NCBI GenBank assembly: GCA_964370965.1
Contig: CAYJLW010000008.1
Coordinates: 1-64,000, forward strand
DNA: 64,000 nt
Reading direction: 5' to 3'
Source of the DNA: CAYJLW01 sp964370965
GTDB taxonomy: Bacteria > Actinomycetota > Acidimicrobiia > UBA2766
Part shown: positions 20,305 to 28,599 of the stretch, one piece after another
How positions within the stretch are numbered: position 1 is the first letter of the stretch
How the letters are laid out: each line of letters begins with the position of its first letter
Notes under the pieces: model-generated
Databases searched by the model: none
What the model was told of the DNA's origin: nothing
The model's input: the letters and a program-made list of their open reading frames with translations, nothing else
Position numbers and translations under genes: made by a program

Positions 20305-22925
20305 GACGCCGCCCCCACGAACTGCATCTCCGCCCTGGAGCCCACGCCCAGCTTCTCGTAGACCGCGGACAGGTGCCGGGCCACCGTCGACCGGCTGAGG
20401 CCCAGGCGCCGGGCGATCTGCGGGTTCGTGAGCCCGTCGACGGCCAGGTGCGCGATCTCGCGCTCGCGGTCGGAGAGGGTGCCCGGGAGACGCGCCGACG
20501 TCCTCCTCAGGACGCCTGTGAAGCGCAGGGAACGCTCGATCCGCCTGCGCAGCGGGTCCATGCCGAACGCCGCGGCAAGGCTCTCCGCCTCTCTCAGGCG
20601 TTCCACGGCACCGGGGCGGTCCCCGCCCTGACGAGCCGCCTCACCCGCCCCCCAGAGGCATCTCACCCGTCCTCGGGACCAACGGCCCGCCCACTGGTGG
20701 GCGGCCTCGTCGAAGAGGCCGACGGCTTCGGTCGCCGCTCCTTCCCGAGCAAGGCAGGCGACGGCGGCGGTCTCCGCCGAGACGCCCGCGAGAAGCGAGA
20801 ACGACGAGGCCTCCGGGGACGGCCCCGGGTCCTGACCGGTCTCCCACAGAGCCCAGGCCCTCGTGGTCCATGCGACTGCGAAGATGGGGTGTTCCCGTGT
20901 GCCTGCCGTCATGGCCTCGTCGAGACTGCGCAGAGCCTCGCCCGGACTGCCCGACCAGTATTGCGCCTCCGCCCGGAGGAGGAGGGCGACAGCCCGCCCC
21001 CGCACGTCCGAGGCGGGCCGCTGCAGGCATCGCTCCACGACCGCTTGCGCCTCCCGGTCGTTGCCCGTGTCGATGAGCGCCAGACCGAGGGAGGTCTCGG
21101 CCACACCGCGGGTCCGCAGGTCCGCGCATCGGTGGTCGAGCAGCGCTCGGGCTTCGTCGACGGCCCTGCGGTACTCGCCCGTGAACACGTCCAGAGCGGC
21201 ACCCAAGCCGCGGAAGTACCCCTCCCAGCACACCAGGCGGAGTGCGTGGGCCCGCCCGGCGACGCCGTCCGCCAGCTTCCGGGCCGCCACGGCCTTCCCG
21301 CCGAGGGCGAGGGCGAAGAGGAGAGCGTTCGCCGCCTCGAACTCCGCCTCGACGTCCCCCTCGATGCGCGCTTCCCTGCGGGCCACGCGCAGGGTCCGCA
21401 GGGCTCCGGGAGCGCCCAAGCGCATCCCTGCCAAGCCGGCGTGAAGGCGCGCCCACGCCTCCCCGGCGCCGGCCTCGCGTGCGAGACCCAGAGCCTCCCT
21501 GGCCAGCATCGAGCTCTTGGCTCCGTCCGCGCCTCGCCGGAGGGACAGGCGGGCCGACTCCACCAGGAGGCCGGCCCTGACCGCGGACCGCTCTGCGGCA
21601 CTGGCGTCGAGTCCCCTCGCGACGGCCTCCTCGGAGCCCGCGACGTCCCCGGACAGCCCCCGGCACTTCGCGCGGACCAGGCACTCCTCGGCCGTGCCGG
21701 CGAGCGCCCCGCCCTCGAGCAGGGAGACGAACTCCCCGGCACGGTCGAGGTCCCGGACCTGCATCATGAGCTTCGCCGCCTCGAGGCGGATGCCGTCACC
21801 GCCCGGGCCGTCCGCGCACTCCGCCGCCAGGGCCCAGTGCTCGGCTGTCTCCCCGGGGGTACCGGCCGTCCTGGCAGCCACCAGCGCCTTGCGCAACGCT
21901 GACTTCCTCTTCCCGCCCGCGGCGAGGTGCCGGGCGGCCTCCCCGGGATCGCTGAGCGCCTCCCCCAGATGCAGATGGATCTCCGCCCTGCGCTGTTGGG
22001 AGCACTGGGCTCTCGCTACCTCCGCCAGGAACGGGTGCCGGACCCGGATACGGCCTCCCTGCTCTTGCGCGAAACCCGCCTCGATGAGGTCGTACAGGCC
22101 CTCTCGCGCGAACTCCGTCTCGGCGGGCTCCGCCGGTCTTCCGAGGATCGCGAGGGTCACCATCGCCGTCCGAGCCGGCGGGGAAAGCCGCCTCAGCCGC
22201 GCGCCTGCCCAGCGGGCCAGGGCCACGGGCGGCCGGGGCGAGCCGGCCAGCTCCTCGAGGAGGAAGGGGTTCCCACCGGCCAGCGACACCACGCCGTCGA
22301 CCTCGTGAGCGCCGAAGTCGGGGCGCCGGCGCGTCACGACCTCCTCCGCCTCGCTCCTGTCGAGGTCGGGGACCTCCAGGATCTCGAAGCCGGTGGAGCG
22401 CAGGGAAGCGACGACGTCCCGGTCGCACTCCCCCCGCCGCAAGGCGGTCACGAGCGACACCCGGCCGGCGAGGAGGTACACGAGGCCCCGGGATTCGCGG
22501 TCGGCCCACTGGAGGTCGTCGATGATGAGAACTCCCGGCCCCACCGCGTCCTCTACGTGCGGGGCGACCTCGGCTGGTTCGCCCGGGGGCACCCGTGCGC
22601 CGAGAGCCCGGCGGAAGGCCAGGTAGGAAACGTGTGGCAGCATGCGCAGGCCACCGCCCTCGAAGACGCGGCGTCCACCTGCCGCGACAGCGTGGCGCAT
22701 CAAGACGGTCTTCCCCGACCCGGCCACACCGCAGAGGGCGACGGGCCTTCCCTCGTCGAGCAGCCGTCCGAGGGCGGCTCGCTCGGCGCTGCGCCCGACC
22801 AGGGGCGCCGCAGCGAGATCCTCAGCATCCTCGCGCGCCTCCCGGCGCCATGCCCGCGGCGTTCCCGGATCAGATCGACGTCGATTCGGAGCGCACGCGC
22901 CGGGCGCGCCCTTTCCCAGTGTCAC
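20301..22925 (-). CDS. LuxR-family regulator with AAA ATPase domain (LAL/MalT-like)
   Basis: 874 residues. A P-loop (GVAGSGKT, 66-73) follows LVGRSAERAAL, with a Walker B stretch VLIIDDLQWAD near 133-143, as in large ATP-binding LuxR regulators. The middle 450 residues are helical repeats resembling TPRs. The last 60 residues are a LuxR helix-turn-helix (LSDREREIAHLAVDGLTNPQ, then IARRLGLSRSTVARHLSAVY, EKLGVGSRAEM). Such proteins often switch on secondary-metabolite clusters when they bind a small inducer. It starts at GTG and lies 69 bases after the MFS exporter, on the strand leading away from the peptide precursor genes. Confidence 0.88.
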   Translation of the reverse strand: MTLGKGAPGACAPNRRRSDPGTPRAWRREAREDAEDLAAAPLVGRSAERAALGRLLDEGRPVALCGVAGSGKTVLMRHAVAAGGRRVFEGGGLRMLPHVSYLAFRRALGARVPPGEPAEVAPHVEDAVGPGVLIIDDLQWADRESRGLVYLLAGRVSLVTALRRGECDRDVVASLRSTGFEILEVPDLDRSEAEEVVTRRRPDFGAHEVDGVVSLAGGNPFLLEELAGSPRPPVALARWAGARLRRLSPPARTAMVTLAILGRPAEPAETEFAREGLYDLIEAGFAQEQGGRIRVRHPFLAEVARAQCSQQRRAEIHLHLGEALSDPGEAARHLAAGGKRKSALRKALVAARTAGTPGETAEHWALAAECADGPGGDGIRLEAAKLMMQVRDLDRAGEFVSLLEGGALAGTAEECLVRAKCRGLSGDVAGSEEAVARGLDASAAERSAVRAGLLVESARLSLRRGADGAKSSMLAREALGLAREAGAGEAWARLHAGLAGMRLGAPGALRTLRVARREARIEGDVEAEFEAANALLFALALGGKAVAARKLADGVAGRAHALRLVCWEGYFRGLGAALDVFTGEYRRAVDEARALLDHRCADLRTRGVAETSLGLALIDTGNDREAQAVVERCLQRPASDVRGRAVALLLRAEAQYWSGSPGEALRSLDEAMTAGTREHPIFAVAWTTRAWALWETGQDPGPSPEASSFSLLAGVSAETAAVACLAREGAATEAVGLFDEAAHQWAGRWSRGRVRCLWGAGEAARQGGDRPGAVERLREAESLAAAFGMDPLRRRIERSLRFTGVLRRTSARLPGTLSDREREIAHLAVDGLTNPQIARRLGLSRSTVARHLSAVYEKLGVGSRAEMQFVGAAS

Positions 22926-22994
22926 AGCCCTGACCTGCCCCTCGTGAGCCCACGCCCCAGCGAACGGAGCCCCTGTGCGTGAGCGTAGGAAGCT

Positions 22995-24323
22995 TCAGCC
23001 CCGACGGGTATCCGGGCTTCCTGCCATTCCGGCGGCCTCCTGAAATGCCATCTCAGGAGCGGGGGCGAGTCCCGCCGTCGCAGCTCGCGGGGTTCGATGG
23101 GCGTCCCGGAAGCCGCGCAGCACCGGTCGCAGGACTGCGAAGGCGAGGCAGGCACCACCGGCGAGGAGCAGCACGGTCCGGGCCCCCGTCGCCTCCGCGA
23201 TCGTGCCCGCGGCGAGTCCTCCGAGGGGGGGAAGACCCATGGCCGCCATGAACCAGACGCTGAGAACACGTCCACGGAACTCCTCTGGCACAGTGGCCTG
23301 GATGGCGGTGTTGAGAACAGCCATGTTGGCCGAGCTCGCGGCTCCGGCGAAGACGAGGGTGCCAGCGGCCGGCCAGAACGCCGTCGTGATCGACAGGGCC
23401 ACCATGGAGCTCCCGGCGACAGCGAAGAGCCCGGACGCGAGGGGAACCCAGGGAAGCCTCGCCCGCAGGCGGGGGGCGGCTGCGGCGCCCGCCACCCCAC
23501 CCAGGCCGAAGGCGGCGAAGAGCCCGCCGAGATGGGCGGCACCCTGGCCGAGGTCGATCCCGTTGAACGCGGCGAGAACGAACAGAACCTGATCGAGGAG
23601 CAATGCCTGCGCGGTAACGGTGAAGAGGAGAGCCCTCAGCAGGGGGGATCCGGCCACGTGGCGGAGTCCCTCCCGGACGCCTCCGGTGCCCGCTGCGACA
23701 GGCGGACCGGGGGCGATGCGTCGCGCCCGGATCCTGACCAACACGAACGCGAGCTGCAGGCAGGAAAGGCCGTTGAGGGCAAAGACCCAGGCAGCCCCGA
23801 GGCGGGAGAAGGCGAGTCCGCCCAGGAAGGGCCCCAGCACGCCGGCCAAGTCCGCCGCCGCCACGGTCATCGACGAGGCGCGGGGCAGCTGATCCGCGCG
23901 CACGAGTTGCGGGATGAGTCCCATCAGAGCGGGACCGGCGAAGGCCAGGCAGGACCCTGTGGCGACGACGACGCCGTACACCAGCAAGAGGGGCACCGGT
24001 CCCGTGGCGGCCACCCCGGCGGCCAGGAAGGCGATGATCGTCAGAGCCGTCACCGCCACGAGGAAGGCCCGAGTCCTCTCGACACGATCAGCGACCCTGC
24101 CACCCACCAAGCCCAGGGCCAGGATGGGCAGGAACCGACAGGAGGCGGCGAGGCTGACGAAGAACTCGCTCCCCGTTGCGGAGACGACGAGAGACTGGAC
24201 GCCCACCGATTCCATCCAGCTCCCCACGTTGGACACGAGCACACTGACGAGGAGCATGCCGAATGACGACGGGAGCAGCCCGCCCGCCCCACGGGATGGG
24301 CCTTCGGGGCTCGTCAGGGCCAT
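22995..24323 (-). CDS. MFS exporter, candidate exporter of the adjacent peptide product
   Basis: About 442 residues, twelve predicted membrane segments. It begins FGMLLVSVLVSNVGSWMESV, carries the loop motif GLVGGRVADRVERTR between helices 2 and 3, and has VPEEFRGRVLSVWFM, a signature of the MFS_3/transmembrane secretion effector group that exports siderophores and drugs. The ATG at 24323 follows a purine-rich stretch; a GTG 48 bases upstream would add 16 polar residues. It is transcribed away from the precursor genes, sharing a 234-base intergenic region with them, and no other transporter is in the cluster. Confidence 0.85.
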   Translation of the reverse strand: MALTSPEGPSRGAGGLLPSSFGMLLVSVLVSNVGSWMESVGVQSLVVSATGSEFFVSLAASCRFLPILALGLVGGRVADRVERTRAFLVAVTALTIIAFLAAGVAATGPVPLLLVYGVVVATGSCLAFAGPALMGLIPQLVRADQLPRASSMTVAAADLAGVLGPFLGGLAFSRLGAAWVFALNGLSCLQLAFVLVRIRARRIAPGPPVAAGTGGVREGLRHVAGSPLLRALLFTVTAQALLLDQVLFVLAAFNGIDLGQGAAHLGGLFAAFGLGGVAGAAAAPRLRARLPWVPLASGLFAVAGSSMVALSITTAFWPAAGTLVFAGAASSANMAVLNTAIQATVPEEFRGRVLSVWFMAAMGLPPLGGLAAGTIAEATGARTVLLLAGGACLAFAVLRPVLRGFRDAHRTPRAATAGLAPAPEMAFQEAAGMAGSPDTRRG

Positions 24324-24385
24324 TCTTCTCGCCCTGTCATGCCATCTCCCAGTGCTCGGAGTCCCCGCCACCAGTATCGGGGGTG

Positions 24386-24401
24386 TGACCGACCGGGGTC
24401 A
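24386..24401. promoter_or_regulatory. inverted repeat in divergent region, candidate operator
   Basis: TGACC and GGTCA arms separated by six bases lie between the exporter start and the first precursor gene. LuxR-type dimers often bind short palindromes of this kind, and two such regulators are encoded next door. The sequence alone does not show binding. The rest of the 234-base gap holds no further gene. Confidence 0.35.
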
Positions 24402-24557
24402 TCGCGCGAGTGCGCCGAGATGAGAGGAATCACCGGCGGGCGGGCAAGTTGGCGCAGTCGCGCGTTGCCAAGGCCGAACGAGGACCCACATCCTGTCCTC
24501 ACGACGGTTCGAGTCTGCCCCCGGAGCGTCGAATCAAGGTGAAGGGAGGTGATGTGA

Positions 24558-24674
24558 ATGACTCTGCCCGAGGACTTCGACGTCCGCGCCGAGCTCGAGA
24601 GCGACGAGGCCGACGAGGCCAGCAAGCTCATCGTGCGCCAGGCGAGCGGCATGTGGGTGCGCGTGAGCGCCTGA
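24558..24674 (+). CDS. RiPP precursor peptide 1, 38 residues
   Basis: A short gene with ATG seven bases after GGGAGGT. The acidic leader reads MTLPEDFDVRAELES then DEADEAS, followed by a core, KLIVRQASGMWVRVSA. It is 201 bases upstream of a sister gene with the same length, leader and VRQA core motif, and about 320 bases upstream of a YcaO gene. An acidic leader containing LPxxFD with a different, basic/hydrophobic tail is the usual layout of precursors handled by YcaO enzymes. The core has no Cys or Thr, only Ser, so azole formation is limited. The leader/core boundary is inferred from where the two copies diverge. Confidence 0.85.
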   Translation: MTLPEDFDVRAELESDEADEASKLIVRQASGMWVRVSA

Positions 24675-24758
24675 CCCCAGCCGACCCACAGGTGACGGGG
24701 GCGCTCGTCGGCGACCCGGTACCTGCCGTGCCAACCCAAGGTGAAGGAGGTGTTGTGA

Positions 24759-24875
24759 ATGAGTCTCCCCGAGAACTTCGACATCCAGGCCGAGCTGGAG
24801 AGCGTCGAGCCTGACGAGGCCAGTGGCTACTACGTCCGTCAGGCCGGCCAATTCCAGGTGCGCGCCGGCGCCTGA
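24759..24875 (+). CDS. RiPP precursor peptide 2, 38 residues
   Basis: Sister of the first precursor, the same 38-residue length. Leader: MSLPENFDIQAELES then VEPDEAS; core: GYYVRQAGQFQVRAGA. The ribosome site AAGGAGGTG is a near-perfect anti-16S match, better than that of copy one. Between copies, VRQA, a VR pair and the final Ala of the core are kept, while aromatic and polar positions vary (KLI to GYY, MW to FQ). That pattern suggests selection on a fixed modification site with a varying surface. The core has no Cys, Ser or Thr, so heterocyclisation of side chains cannot apply; backbone chemistry can. Confidence 0.87.
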   Translation: MSLPENFDIQAELESVEPDEASGYYVRQAGQFQVRAGA

Positions 24876-24893
24876 GCCGACTTGTGGCTCACC

Positions 24894-24925
24894 GGTGCCG
24901 GGGTCCCGCCCGGGGTCCCGGCACC
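24894..24925 (+). terminator. hairpin between precursor genes and ycaO
   Basis: GGTGCCGGG and CCCGGCACC form a perfect nine-pair stem around a 14-base GC-rich loop, 18 bases after the second precursor stop. It has no T-tract. In RiPP operons such hairpins commonly end or stabilise most transcripts after the precursor so that more peptide than enzyme is made. That role is inferred. Confidence 0.55.
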
Positions 24926-24993
24926 CGCCTCACCCGGACAGACGTGTGAGCCGCGGGGGAGGAGTCCCCTCGGACGTGGAGGGATCGAACCGC

Positions 24994-26130
24994 ATGCTGG
25001 ATCCGAACCGGAAAGGGTTCACCGACGGGACGCATCGGGTGCGTCCGCCGGAGGAAACCCTCGAGTGGTTGCAGCCGAAGCTCTACCACATGGGGATCAC
25101 GCGCCTCGCCGACGTCACCGGCCTCGACGACATCGGGATTCCCGTCTACCAGGCCGTCCGGCCGGGTGGAGCGGCCATGGCGGTCTCCCAGGGCAAGGGG
25201 ATCAGCCCGGCTCTGGCCAAGGCGTCCGCCCTCATGGAGGCCGCGGAGCTCTGGCACGCCGAGAACGTCACTGTGGAGTGCGTCCGCGCTGCGGTCTCCG
25301 ATCTCCAGCCCGCGCTGGGCTACGACGTGGAGGAGCTCAGCCCCCTGGAACCTTCGTGCCTCCTCGGTGCCGCCGAGCTCGACTGGCTACCGGCGCGACA
25401 GCTCGACAGCGGGGAACCTTCATACGTGCCCTTCTCCCTCGTGGACCTCGACTTCGAGGTCTTCCCCGACTGGGCTCCGCCGTTCTTCGAAGCCAGTTCC
25501 AACGGACTCGCCTCCGGGAACACGCTGTTGGAGGCAACCGTCCACGGCCTCTGCGAGGTGATCGAGCGTGACTGCCTCTCGCGCCTGGACTCCGGAGCTC
25601 CTCCGGGCACCCTCCGCGCCGTCGACACCGAGACCGTCGCTTCGGGCCACGCCGTCGCGCTCCTGGAGCGCTACCGGGAGGCCGAGGTCGAGGTCCGGGT
25701 GGTGGACGCCACGGGCCCTGTCGGGCTTCCCGTCTACAAGGTCTCCATCTGGTCTCCGACCATCCCGATCCACTTCATGGGGGCAGGCTGCCACCTGGAC
25801 CGGGACGTCGCCCTCTGCCGCGCCCTGACGGAGGCGGCGCAGTCACGCCTCACCTACGTCTCCGGAGCGAGGGACGACATCGAAGCCTCGTTCTACGACG
25901 GCTTTCGCGAGGCCCTCACCCCGCCCTCGTGGGTCACAGAGGAACGCAAGGCCTACGAAGAGTCGCCATCGGTCTCCACCCCCGACCTCGCCGACGACCT
26001 CGACGGAATCGTCGAGCGGGTCCGGGGTGTCACGGGTCGTACCCCCCTCGTCGTCGATCTCACGCGGGACGAGATCGGGATTCCGGTCGTTCGTGTCGTG
26101 GCCCCCGGCCTCACCCCCTATGCGCACTGA
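24994..26130 (+). CDS. YcaO-domain protein (RiPP backbone modification, probable thioamidation)
   Basis: About 378 residues. YcaO enzymes use ATP to phosphorylate a backbone amide oxygen. The ATP/Mg-binding motifs are intact: SQGKG (65-69), SALMEAAE (78-85), SSNGLASG (168-175), HGLCEVIERD (184-193) and GCHLDRDVALCRALTEAAQS (265-284). It ends in APGLTPYAH without the PxPxP tail of azoline-forming types, and no ThiF/ocin or flavin dehydrogenase partner is nearby. With TfuA immediately downstream, thioamide formation is the better guess. ATG at 24994 lies after GGAGGG; an in-frame GTG 18 bases upstream is an alternative. Three bases separate it from tfuA. Confidence 0.92.
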   Translation: MLDPNRKGFTDGTHRVRPPEETLEWLQPKLYHMGITRLADVTGLDDIGIPVYQAVRPGGAAMAVSQGKGISPALAKASALMEAAELWHAENVTVECVRAAVSDLQPALGYDVEELSPLEPSCLLGAAELDWLPARQLDSGEPSYVPFSLVDLDFEVFPDWAPPFFEASSNGLASGNTLLEATVHGLCEVIERDCLSRLDSGAPPGTLRAVDTETVASGHAVALLERYREAEVEVRVVDATGPVGLPVYKVSIWSPTIPIHFMGAGCHLDRDVALCRALTEAAQSRLTYVSGARDDIEASFYDGFREALTPPSWVTEERKAYEESPSVSTPDLADDLDGIVERVRGVTGRTPLVVDLTRDEIGIPVVRVVAPGLTPYAH

Positions 26131-26133
26131 TCC

Positions 26134-27720
26134 ATGAACGAGAACCACTACGTATTCGTCGGCCCCACACTCTCCGCCGAACAGGTGTGCGCTGTCGCCC
26201 CTCACGTCCGGGTGCTGCCCCCCGTGAAGGCGGGCGACCTCCTGCGCCACCGCTTCCGGCGGGGGGACGTCGTCGGGATCGTCGACGGCCTCTACATGCA
26301 GACCGCATCGGTTCGCCACAAGGAGATCCTCGCCCTCCTCGAAGAGGGCGTGCGGGTCTGGGGTGCGGCGAGCCTCGGTGCTCTGAGGGCGGCGGAGCTC
26401 GCCCCCTTCGGCATGAGGGGCGTCGGGCAGGTCTTCCAGGACTACGTCACCGGGGTGATCGACGGCGACGACGAGGTAGCGGTCGTCCATGGCCCGGCGG
26501 AGCGGGGTTACCCGGCCCTCACCGAGGCGCTCGTCAACGTGCGCGAGCGGCTGTCCCGCGCGGTGGTGGAGGGAGTGTGCACCCCCGACCAGTCAGCTAG
26601 CGTGATCGAGTCGGTCAAGGCGCTGCCGTTCAGCAGGCGCACACCGGAGGCCATCCTCGCCGCCGCGGGCTCTGCAGGTGGGGACGGGGACGACCCGCGA
26701 GGGCTATCGGACTTCCTCGCTTCCGACACGGGCAACCTCAAGGCCCGAGACGGCGTCGCCATGTTGCTGGCGATGACGCGGAGCGACCCCCCCGAGGTGG
26801 AACCCTCTCTCACCCCCCGGCCCGCCGTGTCGAGAAACATCCTCCTCCGTAGCTGGCTGCACCAAGAGCGGGGCCGCGAGGTGGACGGCGCCGGGCACGT
26901 GAGCCGCCATGAGGCGCTCGCCTACTGGCAGGTCATGGGCGTCGACTACCCGGAGTTCGGTCGGCGCTGCGCGGTCCGGGCCCTGGCCTGCTCTCATGGA
27001 CGCAACAGAGACGCCTCCGACGCCTTCGCCGTCGACGCCGGAGAGGAGGAAGCGGACTTCCGCCGACGGCGCGGCATCCCGACCTCGGATCAGCTCGCCG
27101 CCTGGCTGGATGCCAACCTCCTCGACGCCTCTGACCTCCTGCAGTTCCTCCGGGACGACGCCACGCTGAGGAGCATGGGATGCGAGGCACCCCTTGCCTT
27201 CGCCCGCGGCGCGCTCACGGGCACCCCCGGAGGCCGCAAGCTCCTCGGCGCGGCAATGGCACACCTCGAGTCGTGCGGGCACGGAATCGACCCTTCCCGG
27301 TCGGACACCCAGCTCGCGCCCTGGCTGACGGCGCGGGAGGCCAAGGAACTCGACCCGGAGGAGAGGGTCGTGAGATTCCTGGGCCGAGCGTTCTCCCAGC
27401 CCCGCCGTTACCAGTGGCGCGACGTGGTCACGCCTGTCCTCGGGGTCCTCGACAAGATGGGGACTGCCGTGGACGGCTGCGCGGCGGCGCGCCGCGTGAA
27501 CGGCGAACTCGGCGCTCGCTACCCCGAGTTCGCCGTGAGGAGGCTCTCCAGGTCCCGCGTGATCGACTGGTTCCAGGAGCGCTGGCACGCCGAGTCCTTC
27601 AACCTCGCTCTCCTCGAGCGCGGCTTCCAGGGCGTGGACGAATTCCTGTCCCATGCCAGGCCCTTCTACCTCTACGACAAGCTGAGCGAGGCTCGCCCCG
27701 AGGCCCGCCTCCTGGACTGA
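26134..27720 (+). CDS. TfuA-like protein with long C-terminal extension
   Basis: 528 residues. The first 130 residues are a TfuA domain: YVFVGPTLSAEQV, HKEILALLEEGVRVWGAASL (62-81), RAAELAPFGMRGVGQVFQDY, DDEVAVVHGP (112-121). TfuA partners YcaO in thioamide formation (thioviridamide-type peptides, archaeal McrA thioglycine) and is proposed to deliver sulfur. The remaining 390 residues are mostly helical and charged, and I recognise no family in them; they might bind the precursor leader or a sulfur donor. The gene is tightly coupled to ycaO. It converges with menB, whose end is 36 bases away, which marks the right border of the cluster. Confidence 0.88.
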   Translation: MNENHYVFVGPTLSAEQVCAVAPHVRVLPPVKAGDLLRHRFRRGDVVGIVDGLYMQTASVRHKEILALLEEGVRVWGAASLGALRAAELAPFGMRGVGQVFQDYVTGVIDGDDEVAVVHGPAERGYPALTEALVNVRERLSRAVVEGVCTPDQSASVIESVKALPFSRRTPEAILAAAGSAGGDGDDPRGLSDFLASDTGNLKARDGVAMLLAMTRSDPPEVEPSLTPRPAVSRNILLRSWLHQERGREVDGAGHVSRHEALAYWQVMGVDYPEFGRRCAVRALACSHGRNRDASDAFAVDAGEEEADFRRRRGIPTSDQLAAWLDANLLDASDLLQFLRDDATLRSMGCEAPLAFARGALTGTPGGRKLLGAAMAHLESCGHGIDPSRSDTQLAPWLTAREAKELDPEERVVRFLGRAFSQPRRYQWRDVVTPVLGVLDKMGTAVDGCAAARRVNGELGARYPEFAVRRLSRSRVIDWFQERWHAESFNLALLERGFQGVDEFLSHARPFYLYDKLSEARPEARLLD

Positions 27721-27756
27721 AGCACTCCGGGCCGCTGTGGCGTCCTCCAGCTCGTC

Positions 27757-28554
27757 TCAGCCCCGGCTGCCCCTCGCCCCCCGGAAGTCCGGCGGCCGCT
27801 TCTCCTGGAACGCCCGCATCCCTTCGGCGGCCTCGGGCGTGTCCACGAAGAGGTCCAGGGCCGACATCGCCAGGTTCGAAAGACCCGAGATGTGCTCGCT
27901 GTCCGCGTTGAAGCTCGCCTTGAGGAACTTCACGGCGGTGGGGGAGAGGGCCCCCACCTCGGTCGCCCACGCCCGCGCTTCCTCCATCAGCTCTGCCTGG
28001 GGGACGACCTTGTTCACGAGGCCCATCGCGGCGGCCTCGGCGGCGGAGTACTGACGGCAGAGGAACCAGATCTCGCGGGCCTTCTTCTCGCCCACGACCC
28101 GGGCGAGGTATGCGGTGCCGTAGCCGGCGTCGAAGCTCCCCACCCGGGGGCCGGTCTGGCCGAAACGGGCGGTGTCGGCGGCGATCGTGAGGTCGCAGAT
28201 GACGTGGAGGACGTGGCCGCCGCCGATCGCGTAGCCGTTCACGGCGGCGATGACGACCTTGGGGATCTGGCGGATCACCTGGTGGAGGTACTCGACCTCG
28301 AAGAGCCCGGACTCCGAGGGTCCGTAGTCGCCCGTCTCTGCCCGTTGCTTCTGGTCGCCCCCGGTGCAAAAGGCCCTGTCGCCCTCCCCGGTGAGGACGA
28401 CCGCGGCGACGTCACCGTCGGCCCAGGCCCGCTTGAAGGCGTGGATGAGCTCCTCGACCGTGCGCGCCCGAAAGGCGTTGTAGCGCTCCGGACGGACGAT
28501 CGTGACGGTCGCCGTGGTCCCGTCGACCTCGTAGCGGATGTCGGTGTAGTCCAT
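27757..28554 (-). CDS. menB: 1,4-dihydroxy-2-naphthoyl-CoA synthase (MenB)
   Basis: 265 residues of the crotonase fold. MenB closes the second ring of menaquinone from o-succinylbenzoyl-CoA. MenB-type sequence is clear: RPERYNAFRARTVEEL (21-36), FCTGGDQKQR (62-71), GYAIGGGHVLHVICDLTIAA (107-126), FGQTGPRVGSFDAGYG (131-146), and REIWFLCRQYS. These separate it from ordinary enoyl-CoA hydratases; SFDAGYG instead of the commoner SFDGGYG is a small change near the catalytic Asp. No other men genes are in the window. Confidence 0.82.
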   Translation of the reverse strand: MDYTDIRYEVDGTTATVTIVRPERYNAFRARTVEELIHAFKRAWADGDVAAVVLTGEGDRAFCTGGDQKQRAETGDYGPSESGLFEVEYLHQVIRQIPKVVIAAVNGYAIGGGHVLHVICDLTIAADTARFGQTGPRVGSFDAGYGTAYLARVVGEKKAREIWFLCRQYSAAEAAAMGLVNKVVPQAELMEEARAWATEVGALSPTAVKFLKASFNADSEHISGLSNLAMSALDLFVDTPEAAEGMRAFQEKRPPDFRGARGSRG

Positions 28555-28599
28555 GTCGCGTGTCTAGCCGACGGGCCCGCACGGCACCGACTCCGGACG

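Noticed and set aside
24823..24993. Longer YcaO start within or just after precursor 2
   Set aside because: The upstream in-frame part is Pro/Arg/Ser-rich, overlaps the second precursor and covers the hairpin; the ATG at 24994 fits the family better.
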